Of a stretch of DNA of 64,000 nt, positions 43,080 through 54,418 are shown piece after piece (position 1 is the stretch's first letter; every line of letters starts with the position of its first letter). The notes below the pieces were generated by a model, which saw only the letters and a list, made by a program, of their open reading frames with translations, was not told where the DNA came from and searched no databases. The stretch spans positions 2,254,501 to 2,318,500 of the forward strand of contig NZ_AP024452.1 of NCBI RefSeq assembly GCF_016865485.1, in the 5' to 3' direction. A program made the position numbers and the translations under genes. The DNA comes from Luteitalea sp. TBR-22. GTDB taxonomy: Bacteria > Acidobacteriota > Vicinamibacteria > Vicinamibacterales > Vicinamibacteraceae.

Positions 43080-44297
43080 CGCTAAACACTCCTCGTGAGT
43101 AGGGACACCGACACAGAGCAAGTCTGTGGGTGCCTTGTAGCTCTGGCCCTAGACGCAATGAATCTAGCATGCGAACCAATCAAGCGTGGCAGTAGGGATA
43201 CTCGCCGCGAAGAATGCTCCTTCGCCTGGTGACGGTCGCCGTGGCCGGGGACAAGGTCGCTCCAGTCCGCGCCTGGAGGGCAGAGCTGCGTGGGCCTTAC
43301 GCCAGAAAACATGGGTGACGCGTGCGACTGCCGCGCGAGGGCTTCAGAGTGGCGCGCCATCCCCGTCTGCTTCAGCGCGCGTGTGCGCCACCAATGGCGC
43401 GGGACGTGGCCGGCAGAATCATGTCCGCGAGCGCCACCGCGGCGAGATGCTGAGCGTCGTCGGCGCCTCTGCGACAAACGGGCACGTCGATGGCCCATAG
43501 CTGGCCGGCTTCCTCGGCGAGGCGCTCCGCGATGGCGATGGTGCAGACGATGCGCGTCGACACGGCCATCGAGCTTCGCCAGCGGCGCCGTGTTGATCGC
43601 CTTCAAACGAGTCGGCCGCGGGTTCGACGTCAGCGGCTGCAGGCGCACGGCCTTGCCCGGGGCCACGCCGCCCTAGTCCTCGTGCACGGCAGGCCGCCAG
43701 AAACCCGGCCCAATAAGGTAGCGCGACACGAGCGGCGCGAAGCGCGGCGTCGGCGCCCGCTGGGCGGCACGCCAAGCCACTTGCGGGGGGCACTTCTTGA
43801 CCGTCACCCGCGACCGGCCCATCTCCCGCGCCACGGCGCTTTGCAGCCGCCCCTCCACCAGCATCTCTCCAGCGGACCCATCGCTGCGCCCCGTCCACGG
43901 AGTGAGGCGAGGGCGGGTCTTCATCGGCCCGGCGATCGTGTCTAGCGGGCAGCCACCAGAAACTAGCTATGGCTAGGCGTTGGTGAGGTGACTCGCCGCG
44001 TCGTCCTGCTGCCAGGCTGCGGGCGATCGATCGTACCCGCCGCCAACCCCATGCCCACGGACCGCTCTCCCCTTGCCCCGGCAAGCTGAAAGCTGAGCCC
44101 CGCGTCAACCTAGTCGAAGGGGCTGAAATGCGGCGTTCTCAGCCTGTCAATAGGGAGCCAAGCGTCAGAAAAAATTGAACTTAATCGATTCTGATCGTGT
44201 TCGTCTCGCGAACTAGCTGTAGACTAGGTATTGCGACAAGGTAAACCTTGCCGTCGGCGTGCAAAAGCGGGCACGCGCGAACGCATCGAAGGGAACA
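43080..44297. other. 1.2-kb stretch without an intact gene
   Basis: Only a probable transposase remnant (43673-43924, minus) was recognised. The rest shows no family resemblance on either strand. The last 150 bp are AT-richer and contain AGGG before ATG 44298. Confidence 0.5.
43673..43924 (-). pseudogene. Possible IS481-type transposase remnant
   Basis: An 83-codon frame opens MKTRPRLTPWTGR and continues VEGRLQSAVAREMGRSRVTVKK, resembling the N-terminal HTH of IS481-family transposases. The catalytic DDE part is not readable; the frame breaks downstream. No terminal inverted repeats were found. Confidence 0.35.
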
Positions 44298-45809
44298 ATG
44301 ACGGAAGCCAATCAGGGCACGCCGCACCAGATGGTGGGGCTGCAGCGGGCAAGTGACGGCAGTGACGGCCGGGACGGGCCGGACCAGCTTGCGCGTCTCA
44401 TGGAACTGGCGGACACGAGCGGGATGATGCTGTTCCACAGCACCAGGAAGCAGTCGTACGCCATGGTCCCGGTGGGCGAGGGCAGCAGGGTGCTTGCCGT
44501 CACCTCGGACGAGGTGGGCGACTGGCTGGGGCAGCGGTTCTACGCCACGTACGGCGTTCCGCCGAGTGCGCACGCGCTCGACGTGGCCGTGCGTGCGCTC
44601 TCCGGGAAGGCGAGGTTCGGTGGCGAGGAAAGGGACCTGTTCCTCCGCCTCGGCTCCCGGGAGAACAGCCATGTAGTGGAGGTGGATCTGGGTGACGAAG
44701 TCGGTCGCGCCGTGCAGATCACCGCCTCCGGCTGGACGGTGGTGCCTAGTGCGACGCTGATGTTCCGCCGGCCTTCGGCGATGGCCGCGTTGCCGACGCC
44801 TGCGCCGGGCGGGTCGCTGGAACTGCTTCGTCCCTTCGTCAACGCCAGCCACGACCACTTTCAGCGGCTGGTGGGCTTCCTCGTGGCGTGCTGCCGGCCG
44901 AGTGGCCCATATCCGATCCTGGAGATCACCGGGCCCCAGGGCGCTTCCAAGACGACGCTCGCCCGCGTGATTCGTGCCCTGATCGACCCCAGCCTCGCCA
45001 CGGCGCGTTCGGCTCCGTCCAACGACCGCGACTTGGCAATTGCCGCGCACAACGCATACCTGTTGTCGTTCGACAACATGAGCCAGATCAGCCCTCAAAT
45101 GTCCGATGCCCTCTGCCGCATCTCGACGGGCGGCGGCTGGAGCGGGCGTGCCCTGTATCACGACGCCAAGGAGATGGTGCTGGAATACAGCCGCCCCATG
45201 GTTCTCAACGGCATCATCAGCCTCGCCAGGCGGCCGGACCTGCTGGAGCGCACGATCCCGATCGAGTTGCAGCCGATCAAGGTCAGGAGGTCCGAGGATG
45301 AACTGTGGCGCGACTTCGGCGCCGTGCGGCCTCTCATCCTCGGTGCGCTCTACGATGCTGTGGCTTGCTCCCTCTCTCGTCGTCACCTCCCCGAGCCGAC
45401 GGGGCTGCCGAGGCTCGCGGACTCCGCGGTGTGGGTTCACAACGCCGAGCCCTCGCTTGGCTGGCCGCCGGGAACCTTCATCAACCTCATGACCGAGGTG
45501 CGCCGGAACGCAGCGCGCCGCGCCCTCCACGAGTACGACGGCTTGCTTGCGGCGCTCATCTGCCTCGTGGACAGCGCTCACAGCGCGGGTGGTAAGGAGT
45601 GGAAGGGCACGATGTCGGACCTGCTCACCTACCTGGTCAAGACCGAGGTTGGTGGCCTGCCGAACGCGCCGAGTGGGCTTGGTGACCTGATGCGCAGGCT
45701 TGTTCCGGCGCTCGCCGAGGAGGGCATCGACGTCACCTTTGACCGCAACCGCAATACCAGGTTCGTCCTGATCGGCTACCGCCAGTTGGCGACCGAGGGC
45801 GTCGACTAG
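44298..45809 (+). CDS. SF3-like/phage-plasmid replication ATPase
   Basis: 503 residues from ATG 44298. A Walker A motif ITGPQGASKTTLARV at about 215-230 is followed by LLSFDNMSQISPQMSDALCRISTGGG (read in parts; Walker B-like LLSFDN and a sensor region) and RPMVLNGIISLARRPDLLERTIPIEL. This pattern recurs in island- and phage-encoded primase/helicase-type ATPases. It suggests that the island can replicate or excise as a unit. The N-terminus contains GSDGRDG, encoded by the GTGACGGC micro-repeat. Confidence 0.7.
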   Translation: MTEANQGTPHQMVGLQRASDGSDGRDGPDQLARLMELADTSGMMLFHSTRKQSYAMVPVGEGSRVLAVTSDEVGDWLGQRFYATYGVPPSAHALDVAVRALSGKARFGGEERDLFLRLGSRENSHVVEVDLGDEVGRAVQITASGWTVVPSATLMFRRPSAMAALPTPAPGGSLELLRPFVNASHDHFQRLVGFLVACCRPSGPYPILEITGPQGASKTTLARVIRALIDPSLATARSAPSNDRDLAIAAHNAYLLSFDNMSQISPQMSDALCRISTGGGWSGRALYHDAKEMVLEYSRPMVLNGIISLARRPDLLERTIPIELQPIKVRRSEDELWRDFGAVRPLILGALYDAVACSLSRRHLPEPTGLPRLADSAVWVHNAEPSLGWPPGTFINLMTEVRRNAARRALHEYDGLLAALICLVDSAHSAGGKEWKGTMSDLLTYLVKTEVGGLPNAPSGLGDLMRRLVPALAEEGIDVTFDRNRNTRFVLIGYRQLATEGVD

Positions 45810-46235
45810 AGCTGGTCGTAGCTACCGTCACACGATGTCGCACAGAGGGGCGGCGGTTGGGCGCCGCCGCCACTCGATCTCCTATCGCTTCTAACCTTAG
45901 TGCCTTTACGGGCGTACCGCTATTCCAAACTCAATAGCACAGCGCGGCGGCTGCGCGTTTGGATCTGACACCGTCACATGCTCCTTCCCGATGCCACGAG
46001 CAGCGGTTGCACGGCGAGACACATTTCGATAGGCTCAGGCTCCCTCCTGAGCGCGGACACAGATCCGCGCGGTGAGCATGTTTTTCTCCACGATCGAGCA
46101 CTCGCGCTCTACGCGAGGTCACCGCCAGTCAGTCGAGGAGCCGTGCATGTGGGCCCTGCCGTCACTGCATCCTTCTTCGACCTGCCAATGTCGATTCAGA
46201 TGTTTGCTTCAGGGCGACATCTGACAGGAACCAAC
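45810..46235. other. AT-richer intergenic stretch
   Basis: No gene. An in-frame upstream start at 45978 exists for the following protein but precedes its signal peptide by 86 unrelated residues. Confidence 0.45.
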
Positions 46236-49200
46236 GTGAGCCGCACAGTTCAGGATGTTCTTGTCAAGGTCCTCCGGCTTGCCTTCTTGCTCGCCTCTTT
46301 CGTATCGTTCGCGTCTCACTCGAGGGCTCAGGTAGTCATCAGCCAGGTATACGCCGATGGCGGATGGCTGACAGGGTCTGGATGGAGCAACGACTACGTC
46401 GAGCTGCACAACAACGGGTATTCGTCTGTCAGCCTTTCCGGTTGGGAGCTTAGGTACTTTCGGTTCTCCTCAAGTTTTCCGAGCACCCTTCGCCTTTCCG
46501 GTTCTATCGGTCCTGGCAAGTACTACCTGATCAAGTTGAACGGTTCGATCTCTCAGCCTCGGCCGCTTCCCACACCGGATGCTACCGGCTCGATCGACCT
46601 CTCAACGTCAGGGGGCTCGCTCTATTTGATGACGTCTCTCGATAAAGTCAGCGACCTCTTCGGGTATGGCTTCTCGACTGAGTTCGCTGAGGGAGACCCT
46701 TACACCCGATCCATGGGCTACAGCGCCGCCTTTCGGCGTGGCGGAGGGTGCGTAGACACTGACGACAACTACTTCGACTTCTACTCCGGCCAGCCGGTTC
46801 CGCTGAACAGCCAAGCTAGCGCATGGAGTTGCGGGGTCACACCACCTCCGCCGACTTGCACCTACTCGGTGTCGCCCACGAGTCTGTACGGAACGGCAGC
46901 GGGAGGTGCCGGCAGCGTGTTCGTTACCACGCAGGCTGGTTGTGCATGGACTGCCGCCTCGGAGGCCAACTGGATTTCCTTGACCAGTGCGTCCGTCGGT
47001 TCAGGAAGCGCCACTGTGTCGTTCTCAACGCCTGCGAATGCCTCTACCTCCGCTCGAGCAGGTGTGCTTCTGGTGGCTGGCACCGCGGTTTCGATCAATC
47101 AAGATGGCGCTGCCAGTGCGACCTGCTCGACAGTCGCAGGCGGTGTCACGGATGGTGGGTTCGAGGCGGGCGCGCCCTGGCCGGCATGGACCCAATCGTC
47201 TCAGGTGTTCACGACCCCGTTGTGTGGCCCCACAAGCGGGTGCGGCACCGGCGGGGGGACCGCACCGCCAAGGACTGGCGGGGGATGGGCGTGGTTCGGC
47301 GGCGCCTCGCAGCCTGAGGTGTCAACGGTCTCACAGAACATGGTGCTCCCGAGATCGAGCAGCCTGTCCCTCCGCTTCTACCTTCGCAATGGCTCTGTCT
47401 CGGACCCGTACACCGACACCTTGACGGTGCTCGTGGACGGTGCCGTAGTCCAGACGATCACGGAGCTCTCGACGCCGTCGTCAACGTACATCTCCTGGGA
47501 AGTTGACGTCACCCCGTACGCGGATGGCGCTGTCCACAACGTCGCCTTCAGGTATACGGGCACCACCAACGGGTTCTCCAATTTCACGGTCGATGACGTC
47601 GACCTGTACAGTTGTCCGCTTCCAGCGCCGTCGATCACCGTGTCTCCGTCCACTTGGATGGCGCCCGTGGACGGTGGCACCCAGTCGATCACAGTGGCAG
47701 CGAACCGGACTGATGCCGCATGGAGTGCCGTAAGCAGTGCACCATGGGTATCCGTCGCCCCATTGAACGGCGTTGGGAGTGGTTCGGTGAGCCTCACGGC
47801 CAGCTCGAATGCTGCCAGTACCCTTCAGAGGGCAGCCGTCGTCACCGTCGGCGGGCGATCGATTCTGGTCACACAGCCGGGCGCGGCGGCAACGTACTCG
47901 CTGTCTTCCACTTCGATGTCAGTCGGAGGAGACGGCGCCGTGTCCCGAGTTCTCCTGACTGCATCACATGCGGACGCCTCGTGGACTGCCGTCAGCAATC
48001 GGTCATGGTTGACGGTGTCTCCAGCAGCAGGGTCGGGTTCGCAACTGCTCACGATCACCGCAGACCCCAATCAGGGTGTTCTTTCCAGGTCCGGCACCTT
48101 GACCGTGGCGGGAAGTACAATCGTAGTCAACCAGGATGCTGCCCCCACGTACGACAGCTACCTGGCCGAAGGGGCGACGGGTACGTTCTTCGATACGCAG
48201 TTGGCGCTCCTCAATCCGGGGACGACGACAGCCACGATCGCGATTGGGTACTTCCGCAGTGGCGCGGCACCCATCACCCAGACGATGACCCTGGCTGCCG
48301 GGACGCGAGCCACGCTCTGGCCAAGGCAAGTGCCCGGGCTCGAATCGGCGGAGTTCTCGACACAGGTGCGTTCGACGGTACCGCTCGTGGTGGATCGAAC
48401 GATGTCATGGGGCGGTGGATACGGATCCCACGCGGAGACGGCCACGGCAAACCCGTCTCGTACCTGGTACCTGGCCGAGGGCGCCACCCATAGCGGTTTT
48501 TCGCTGTTCTACCTGCTGCAGAACCCAGGAAATACCGCAACAACGGCCAGGGTGCGCTACCTGCGGGGTTCCGGGCCGCCGTTGGAAAAGGTGTACCTGT
48601 TGCCGGCGCTCTCCAGGACGAACATCTGGGTGAATGTGGAGGAGTTCCCCGGACTGGGCCGGGCCCTCGCGGCAGAAGAGGTGAGTGCCGTCATCGAGAC
48701 TCAGGACGGCACTCCGATCATCGTCGAGCGAGCCATGTACCGTTCCAACCAGGGGCGGACGTTCAACGCCGGGCACGAGAGCATGGGCGTGACTACGCCA
48801 GCAATCCGGTGGTTCCTGGCAGAGGGCAACACCGGGCCCTTCTTCGATCAGTTCGTGTTGATCGCGAATCCGTCTGACACGGCGGCGGACGTGCGAGTCA
48901 CATACCTGCTTGCGAACGGCACGACGTACGCGAAGACGATGACGGCGCCCGCCAATTCGCGTTCAGGGATTTGGGTCGACTACGACACGATCCCCGGAGT
49001 ACCAGGCTACCCGTTGGAGAATGTCGCGCTCTCGACGACCGTGGAGTCCACCAACGGCGTCGGACTGGTTGTCGAAAGGGCGATGTGGTGGCCCGGCGAC
49101 GGCAATACATGGCACGAGGCTCACAACTCGAGCGGCGCGATTGAAACCGGCATCGCCTGGGCGTTGGCTGAAGGGGAAGTAGGAGGACTGAGGAATACTC

Positions 49201-49508
49201 AGACCTACGTGCTTGTGGCCAACACGTCATCGTACGCCGGCAGGGCGAAGGTGACGCTCTGCTTTGAGAACGGCCAAAAACTGGAGAAGATTTATCCCCT
49301 GCTGCCGCAGTCACGCATGAACGCCGCGATAGGCCCGGACTTTGGTACACAGGTCGAAGGGAAGCGGTTCGGAGTCATAGTAGAGGCGCTCGGCGCAACG
49401 GAAGGTGCGACGGTGCCCCAGATCGTGGTCGAGCGGGCCATGTACTCGGATGCAGAAGGAGTGCCGCTAGCTGCCGGCACCAACGCAATCGCGACCCGGC
49501 TGCGGTGA
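46236..49508 (+). CDS. Large secreted protein: lamin-tail, BACON-like and YLAEG repeats
   Basis: 1090 residues from GTG 46236, with AGGAA upstream and signal peptide VLRLAFLLASFVSFASHSRA. Order of parts: lamin-tail-like domain (VVISQVYADGGW, DYVELHNNGYSSVSLSGW); BACON-like module (CTYSVSPTSLYGTAAGG, CAWTAASEANWISL); a beta-sandwich (GGFEAGAPWPAWTQ); two more BACON-like modules (ITVSPSTWMAPVDGG, YSLSSTSMSVGGDG); then four repeats that start YLAEGATGTFFD, YLAEGATHSGFS, FLAEGNTGPFFD and ALAEGEVGGLRN and each end with VVER or VVDRTM-like text. Adhesin-like; binding target unknown. GC is lower than in the neighbours. Confidence 0.75.
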   Translation: MSRTVQDVLVKVLRLAFLLASFVSFASHSRAQVVISQVYADGGWLTGSGWSNDYVELHNNGYSSVSLSGWELRYFRFSSSFPSTLRLSGSIGPGKYYLIKLNGSISQPRPLPTPDATGSIDLSTSGGSLYLMTSLDKVSDLFGYGFSTEFAEGDPYTRSMGYSAAFRRGGGCVDTDDNYFDFYSGQPVPLNSQASAWSCGVTPPPPTCTYSVSPTSLYGTAAGGAGSVFVTTQAGCAWTAASEANWISLTSASVGSGSATVSFSTPANASTSARAGVLLVAGTAVSINQDGAASATCSTVAGGVTDGGFEAGAPWPAWTQSSQVFTTPLCGPTSGCGTGGGTAPPRTGGGWAWFGGASQPEVSTVSQNMVLPRSSSLSLRFYLRNGSVSDPYTDTLTVLVDGAVVQTITELSTPSSTYISWEVDVTPYADGAVHNVAFRYTGTTNGFSNFTVDDVDLYSCPLPAPSITVSPSTWMAPVDGGTQSITVAANRTDAAWSAVSSAPWVSVAPLNGVGSGSVSLTASSNAASTLQRAAVVTVGGRSILVTQPGAAATYSLSSTSMSVGGDGAVSRVLLTASHADASWTAVSNRSWLTVSPAAGSGSQLLTITADPNQGVLSRSGTLTVAGSTIVVNQDAAPTYDSYLAEGATGTFFDTQLALLNPGTTTATIAIGYFRSGAAPITQTMTLAAGTRATLWPRQVPGLESAEFSTQVRSTVPLVVDRTMSWGGGYGSHAETATANPSRTWYLAEGATHSGFSLFYLLQNPGNTATTARVRYLRGSGPPLEKVYLLPALSRTNIWVNVEEFPGLGRALAAEEVSAVIETQDGTPIIVERAMYRSNQGRTFNAGHESMGVTTPAIRWFLAEGNTGPFFDQFVLIANPSDTAADVRVTYLLANGTTYAKTMTAPANSRSGIWVDYDTIPGVPGYPLENVALSTTVESTNGVGLVVERAMWWPGDGNTWHEAHNSSGAIETGIAWALAEGEVGGLRNTQTYVLVANTSSYAGRAKVTLCFENGQKLEKIYPLLPQSRMNAAIGPDFGTQVEGKRFGVIVEALGATEGATVPQIVVERAMYSDAEGVPLAAGTNAIATRLR

Positions 49509-49608
49509 GGCGAGTTGAGGAGGCCGAGTGGCTGCGCTCGGCCTCCCCTACGCACCCTTGGCTTAGTGAGGCTTGCTGCGGGTCTTGGGGGGCGGAGGTG
49601 GCGTTCCC

Positions 49609-50040
49609 TCAAGCCCCCCAGTTCCCGTTTGGCAGGTCCGAGTCCTTCAGCCACCAGCCGCGGCCATCGGGTGTGCGCCGGAACCTCGGCCGCGTGCTCT
49701 CCCGCAAAAGCGTATAGAAGGTCGCGTCGAAGTTCTTGCTCCCAGTCTGAATCCCGCCGCTGAGCAGTGCCGCTGCGATCTCCTTGGTCGTGGCCGGTTC
49801 TCCTTTGGCTTCGAGCAGAAACTGGGCCGCCGCCTTGGGGATGCTCATGCCCTCATAGCGGTTATCGGTATTCCCTAGGGCCGCGAGCTTGGCCTGCACC
49901 TCAGGCATCCCCTGGAGCATTCCCTCGAAGTTGGCAATGTTCTGCTCGATCTGCGAGACCTCCTGGAGCTTCTGTTTCCGCAGCACGCGCATCGCTCGAA
50001 TCGCGCTCTCGAACTCACCCCCTAGACGGTTGGTTGCCAT
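49609..50040 (-). CDS. HARE-HTH-like DNA-binding protein
   Basis: 143 residues from ATG 50040. N-terminal coiled coil (VLRKQKLQEVSQIEQNIANF), then a winged-helix module MSIPKAAAQFLLEAKGEPATTKEIAAALLSGG (read in parts) with FYTLLRE, the pattern of HARE-HTH domains, and a tail RFRRTPDGRGWWLKD. HARE-HTH domains are known from restriction-modification contexts. A paralogue with the same plan lies at 57720-58208 on the other side of the hsd operon. Confidence 0.65.
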   Translation of the reverse strand: MATNRLGGEFESAIRAMRVLRKQKLQEVSQIEQNIANFEGMLQGMPEVQAKLAALGNTDNRYEGMSIPKAAAQFLLEAKGEPATTKEIAAALLSGGIQTGSKNFDATFYTLLRESTRPRFRRTPDGRGWWLKDSDLPNGNWGA

Positions 50041-50443
50041 GGTCCTTACCCCCTCTTTCGAGCGGCACTCCATCGAATGCCGGTGTTTGACCTCGCGAAT
50101 CCGCGTCTGCTGCCGAGTGGGCGCACGACGACATCCGCGGGGCGGCAAGAGTGTTGAACTGTGACTGATGGGAACCTAGAACTGCTGGGACTCGCCCTTC
50201 TGGCACCGCAGTGCCTGAGGCATCCCGGAGTACGCGAGTCCATCGCGCACGGACCGTTTCGTTGCAGGCGCTAGGAGCGCCGCCACATCGCTTCGCCGTG
50301 TTGCTGGCGAAGCAGGCACCTTGGGCTGTCCGTCCCAGGTTGCCGGGAATCGCGGGTGACGCGACTCCACTCGGAATGCTATTGGGAGACTACGCGCCCC
50401 TCAGGAAGGTCGCAAGGGGTAAGGCTGTCATAACGGAAGAGGG
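50041..50443. other. Intergenic stretch, no gene recognised
   Basis: Two short overlapping frames on opposite strands exist but neither resembles a protein family. Confidence 0.45.
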
Positions 50444-51109
50444 CTATGGCGCCAGGCGATAGCGCCCCGTCCCAGCAACGGACTTCTTCACCTTGCCGCC
50501 CGGCCGAACGACACGGCGCACTTCCACGCGCGCCCCGGTGAGGTCATGCAGGAAGGCGAGTGCGTTCAACTGCTTCGGGTCAATCCGGTCCTTGTGCTTG
50601 CACTCGATGAACCGCCACTCGCGGGTTTTTGGGTTGAAGCACACGAGGTCCGGGTTGCGCATCTCCTGCTTCGCGTTCAGGCGTCGGTAGTAATCGGGCG
50701 GCAATCGATGGCCGGAGTCATGGAACAGGGCGAGCGCCTGGGCGGTGACGCGTGCCTGACGCTCGGAGCCGACGATGCCTCCGTTCCTGGGGAAGAACTG
50801 TACGCCGGTCCAGCACGTAAAGCCCTCGTCGATCATGGCCATAGCGACCGTCGCTTCAGGCCAGCCGTATTCGGGCTGGTCTCCCCAAAGCACGATGAAC
50901 TTCCGCTCTTCGGGGTCTGCGAGTCTCTTCCAGGCGCCCAGGATCTCGGCGTCGGTCCTCCCGCGCTCGTGCCACTCTGTGCAGCACGCGATCCAGAATT
51001 CCCGAGTCTGCAACTCTGAGTAAGGATGCGCGACCAGCGGGATGTCGTGCTGTCCGCTACCAGGCCCCTCATCGCGCCACGAGGGCGGCGTCCACCTGTC
51101 ATCCGTCAT
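50444..51109 (-). CDS. VRR-NUC/PD-(D/E)XK-like nuclease in the hsd operon
   Basis: 221 residues from ATG 51109; this start overlaps the hsdR stop as ATGA. The C-terminal part has [24 protein letters not shown] (read in parts), that is PD...ECK of the PD-(D/E)XK fold, followed by [19 protein letters not shown] as in VRR-NUC domains. The N-terminal part ([36 protein letters not shown]) is unfamiliar. Likely an accessory nuclease or recombination enzyme carried with the type I system. Confidence 0.7.
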   Translation of the reverse strand: MTDDRWTPPSWRDEGPGSGQHDIPLVAHPYSELQTREFWIACCTEWHERGRTDAEILGAWKRLADPEERKFIVLWGDQPEYGWPEATVAMAMIDEGFTCWTGVQFFPRNGGIVGSERQARVTAQALALFHDSGHRLPPDYYRRLNAKQEMRNPDLVCFNPKTREWRFIECKHKDRIDPKQLNALAFLHDLTGARVEVRRVVRPGGKVKKSVAGTGRYRLAP

Positions 51110-54100
51110 GCCGTCACCCACTCCGCCGAGAGGGTCTCGGCTTGCTCTAGCACCGTCTTCACCGCCGCGTCCTGCTTGTCCGGGGGATACCCGTACTTGC
51201 GGAGCACCCGCTTCACCAGCACGCGGAGGTTCGCGCGGACGTTCTCGCGCAGCGTCCAGTCGATGGTGACGTTCTTCCGCAGGATGTCGGTCAGCTCCCG
51301 CGCGATGGTCTTCAGCGCGTCGTCGCCCATCACCTGCACCGCGCTGTCGCTCGTGCCCAGGGCGTCGTAGAACGCCACCTCGTCGTCGTTCAGCCCGAGC
51401 TGCTCTCCCCGCGCGGTCGCCTCGCGCATCTCCTTGGCCAGGCGGATCAGTTCCTCGATCACTTCGGCGGTGTGGATGGCCCGGTTCTGGTACTTACGAA
51501 TCGCCGCCTCCAGCATGTCGGCGAAGGAGCGGCCCATCACCACGTTGCGCTTGCCTCGCGTCTTGATTTCCCCGGCCAGGAGCTTCCGCAGTAGCTCCAC
51601 GGCAACGTTCTTGTGCGGCATCTTGCGCACATCCGCGAGGAACTCATCGGAGAGGATGGAGATGTCCGGCTTCTTCAATCCCGCGGCCTGGAAGATGTCC
51701 ACGACCTGGTCGGCCACCAGCGCCTGGGAGACGATCTGGCGCACGGCGGAGTCGAGTTCCTCGTCGGACTTCTGCTCGCCCTTGACCTTCTTGAGGATGA
51801 CGGCGCGGACGGACTGGAAGAAGTCCACGTCTTCGCGGATGGCGATGGCAGCCTCGTCCGGCACGGCCAGCGCGAATGCGACCGAGAGCTCCTTCACGGC
51901 CTGCAAGTAGCGCTCCTTGCCCTTCTCCAGGCCGAGGATGTGGTCCTGCGCGGCGGTCAGGAGGTTGAGGCGCTCGGCCGGCTTGCCCGTCTTCCACACG
52001 CTCCAGTCGAAGCCGTGGAACATGGCGACGCACACCTCGTGCTTCTCCAGCAGGAGAGCGACGGCGCGGGCCTTGTCGATCGTGGGCTCGCCCCCGCCTC
52101 CCCCCTGCGTGTAAGTGGCCAGTGCCTTCTTCAGCTCGTCCGCGAGCCCCAGATAGTCCACCACCAGCCCACCCGGCTTGTCCTTGAAAACCCGGTTCAC
52201 GCGGGCAATGGCCTGCATGAGGCCGTGCCCGCGCATCGGCTTATCGGCGTAGAGCGTATGCAGGCTCGGGCAGTCGAAGCCGGTGAGCCACATGTCGCGC
52301 ACGATGACCAGGCGGAACGGGTCGGCGGCGTTGCGGAAGCGCAGGGCAAGCGCCTCGCGCCGGGCCTTGCTGCGGATATGCGGCTGGAACTCCAGGCTGT
52401 CGGTGGCCGAACCCGTCATCACCACCTTGAGCTGCCCCTTCTCATCGTCGTCGGAGTGCCACTCGGGGCGGAGCGCGACGATCTCGTTGTACAGGGCCAC
52501 GCAGATCCGACGGCTCATGCACACGACCATGCCCTTGCCCTGCATCGCCTCGGTGCGCTTCTCGAAGTGCTCGACGAGGTCGGCGGCGATGAGCTTCAGC
52601 CGCCTCTCCGAGCCCGCCAGGGCCTCCAGTTGCGCCCACCGGGACTTCAGCTTCTCCTTCCGCTCGACCTCCTCGCCCTCGGCCACCTCCTCGAAGTTGG
52701 CGTCGAGGTGCGGCTTCTCTTCCTCGCGCAGGGCGAGCTTCGCCAGGCGGCTCTCGTAATAGATGGGGACGGTCGCGCCATCGGCGACGGCCTTCTGGAT
52801 GTCGTAGACGGAGATGTAGTCGCCGAACACGGCCCGCGTGTTGGCGTCCGTCTGCTCGATCGGCGTGCCGGTGAAGCCGATGAAGGAGGCGTTCGGGAGC
52901 GCGTGGCGCATGTGCGCCGCGAACCCGTCGATGAAGTCGTACTGGGAGCGGTGGGCCTCGTCGGCGATAACGACGATGTTGCGGCGGTCGGAGAGGAGGG
53001 GGTGCTTGTCGCCACGCTCGTCGGGGAGGAACTTCTGGATGGTGGTGAAGACGACCCCACCGCCCGCGACCTTCAGCTTCTCGCGTAGGTCGCGGCGATC
53101 AGCGGCCTGCACGGGCGGCTGCCGGAGCAACTCCTGGCACGCCGCGAACGTCCCGAACAACTGGTCGTCGAGGTCGTTGCGGTCGGTGAGGACGACGAGG
53201 GTTGGGTTCTCCATAGCCTTCTCGACGATCACCCGGCCCGCGTAGAACGCCATCGTCAGGGACTTGCCCGAGCCCTGCGTGTGCCACACGACACCGACGC
53301 GGCGGTCGCCGACATCGCCCCCGCTCTGCGCCGTCCCGTAGCGGCCCCGCGCCTCGGCCACGCCAGTGACAGCAGTGACGGGCGTGACGGCAGGTGGGGC
53401 AACTGCACGGAGGGTCTCCGCCAGCGCGGTGTTCACCGCATGGAACTGGTGGTAGCCTGCCATCTTCTTCACCAGCTTCCCGGCGCCGGAATCCTCGAAC
53501 ACGAGGAAGTGGCGGACGAGGGTGAGGAAGCGGGCGGGCTCGAACACGCCCTGGAGTAGGACTTGAAGCTGGGAGATGCCCGCTGGGCCATCCACCACGC
53601 CGTCGACGGTCTTCCAGGGCTTGAACCACTCCTTGCCAGCGCCAACCGTCCCGATGCGGGCCTCGTGTCCGTCCGACGCCACCATCACCGCGTTCGTCGA
53701 GAACAGGGTCGGGATCTGGAGCTGGTACGTCTGGAGTTGCTTGAAGGCCTGCCACACGTCGGCCTTGGTGTCGGCGGCGTTCTTCAGCTCGAGGACGGCC
53801 AGCGGGAGGCCGTTCACGAACACCACGACATCCGGGCGGCGGTTGTGGTGCCCCTCCACCACGGTGAACTGGTTTACCGCGAGGAAGTCGTTCCTCGCTG
53901 GATTCGTAAAGTCGATGAGGGCGGCCTGCGCCCCGGCGATCGACCCGTCCTGCCTGCGGTACTCGACGGGGATGCCATCCACCAGGAATCGGTGGACGAT
54001 GCGATTCCGCTCAAGGAGGGTGGCGGCTGCGACCCTCTGCAACTTGCGGAGGGCCTCGTCGAGGGCCTCGCTGGGAAGGGAGGGATTCAGCCTGGCCAGT

Positions 54101-54273
54101 GCCGCACGCACCCTACCCAGGAGCAGCACGTCGCGGCAGTCGTCCGAGGTGCGCTCTGGACATGCCCCACTCGGGAGGATGTCGGGGCCGTAGAGGCGCG
54201 CATAGCCAAGCGCCTCCAGCCACTCCAGAGTGGCGTCCTCGACCTGCGACTCCGCGAAGTTCGATGGGCTCAT
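51106..54273 (-). CDS. hsdR: Type I restriction enzyme, R subunit
   Basis: 1055 residues, usual length. N-terminal PD-(D/E)XK nuclease ([22 protein letters not shown], read in parts), then an SF2 translocase: Walker [23 protein letters not shown] (motif II), [11 protein letters not shown] (motif III), and [14 protein letters not shown] with [14 protein letters not shown] (motifs V-VI). Cuts DNA after ATP-driven translocation in complex with HsdM and HsdS. Between nuclease and helicase a short [14 protein letters not shown] stretch is encoded by the island's GTGACGGC micro-repeat and seems to be a tolerated insertion. Confidence 0.95.
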   Translation of the reverse strand: MSPSNFAESQVEDATLEWLEALGYARLYGPDILPSGACPERTSDDCRDVLLLGRVRAALARLNPSLPSEALDEALRKLQRVAAATLLERNRIVHRFLVDGIPVEYRRQDGSIAGAQAALIDFTNPARNDFLAVNQFTVVEGHHNRRPDVVVFVNGLPLAVLELKNAADTKADVWQAFKQLQTYQLQIPTLFSTNAVMVASDGHEARIGTVGAGKEWFKPWKTVDGVVDGPAGISQLQVLLQGVFEPARFLTLVRHFLVFEDSGAGKLVKKMAGYHQFHAVNTALAETLRAVAPPAVTPVTAVTGVAEARGRYGTAQSGGDVGDRRVGVVWHTQGSGKSLTMAFYAGRVIVEKAMENPTLVVLTDRNDLDDQLFGTFAACQELLRQPPVQAADRRDLREKLKVAGGGVVFTTIQKFLPDERGDKHPLLSDRRNIVVIADEAHRSQYDFIDGFAAHMRHALPNASFIGFTGTPIEQTDANTRAVFGDYISVYDIQKAVADGATVPIYYESRLAKLALREEEKPHLDANFEEVAEGEEVERKEKLKSRWAQLEALAGSERRLKLIAADLVEHFEKRTEAMQGKGMVVCMSRRICVALYNEIVALRPEWHSDDDEKGQLKVVMTGSATDSLEFQPHIRSKARREALALRFRNAADPFRLVIVRDMWLTGFDCPSLHTLYADKPMRGHGLMQAIARVNRVFKDKPGGLVVDYLGLADELKKALATYTQGGGGGEPTIDKARAVALLLEKHEVCVAMFHGFDWSVWKTGKPAERLNLLTAAQDHILGLEKGKERYLQAVKELSVAFALAVPDEAAIAIREDVDFFQSVRAVILKKVKGEQKSDEELDSAVRQIVSQALVADQVVDIFQAAGLKKPDISILSDEFLADVRKMPHKNVAVELLRKLLAGEIKTRGKRNVVMGRSFADMLEAAIRKYQNRAIHTAEVIEELIRLAKEMREATARGEQLGLNDDEVAFYDALGTSDSAVQVMGDDALKTIARELTDILRKNVTIDWTLRENVRANLRVLVKRVLRKYGYPPDKQDAAVKTVLEQAETLSAEWVTA

Positions 54274-54418
54274 TGGATGCTGGACGGGAGTCTACCCCTG
54301 GCTAGTACTCGATGGACACGTTGGGGTCGGGCGGCCAGGAGAGGGAGATCACCTTCTCCGTACCCCGCATCGCCTCAGAGACTCCGTACTCTCCCGTCAC
54401 TGCTGTCACTGCCGTCAC

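Noticed and set aside
43419-44108. A 229-codon minus-strand frame as an intact gene
   Set aside because: Only its middle resembles a transposase start, and in another frame; the rest has no coding character.
51613-53088. Long open frame opposite hsdR
   Set aside because: Antisense shadow produced by GC-rich codons; composition is biased to Arg/Val/His with no family resemblance.
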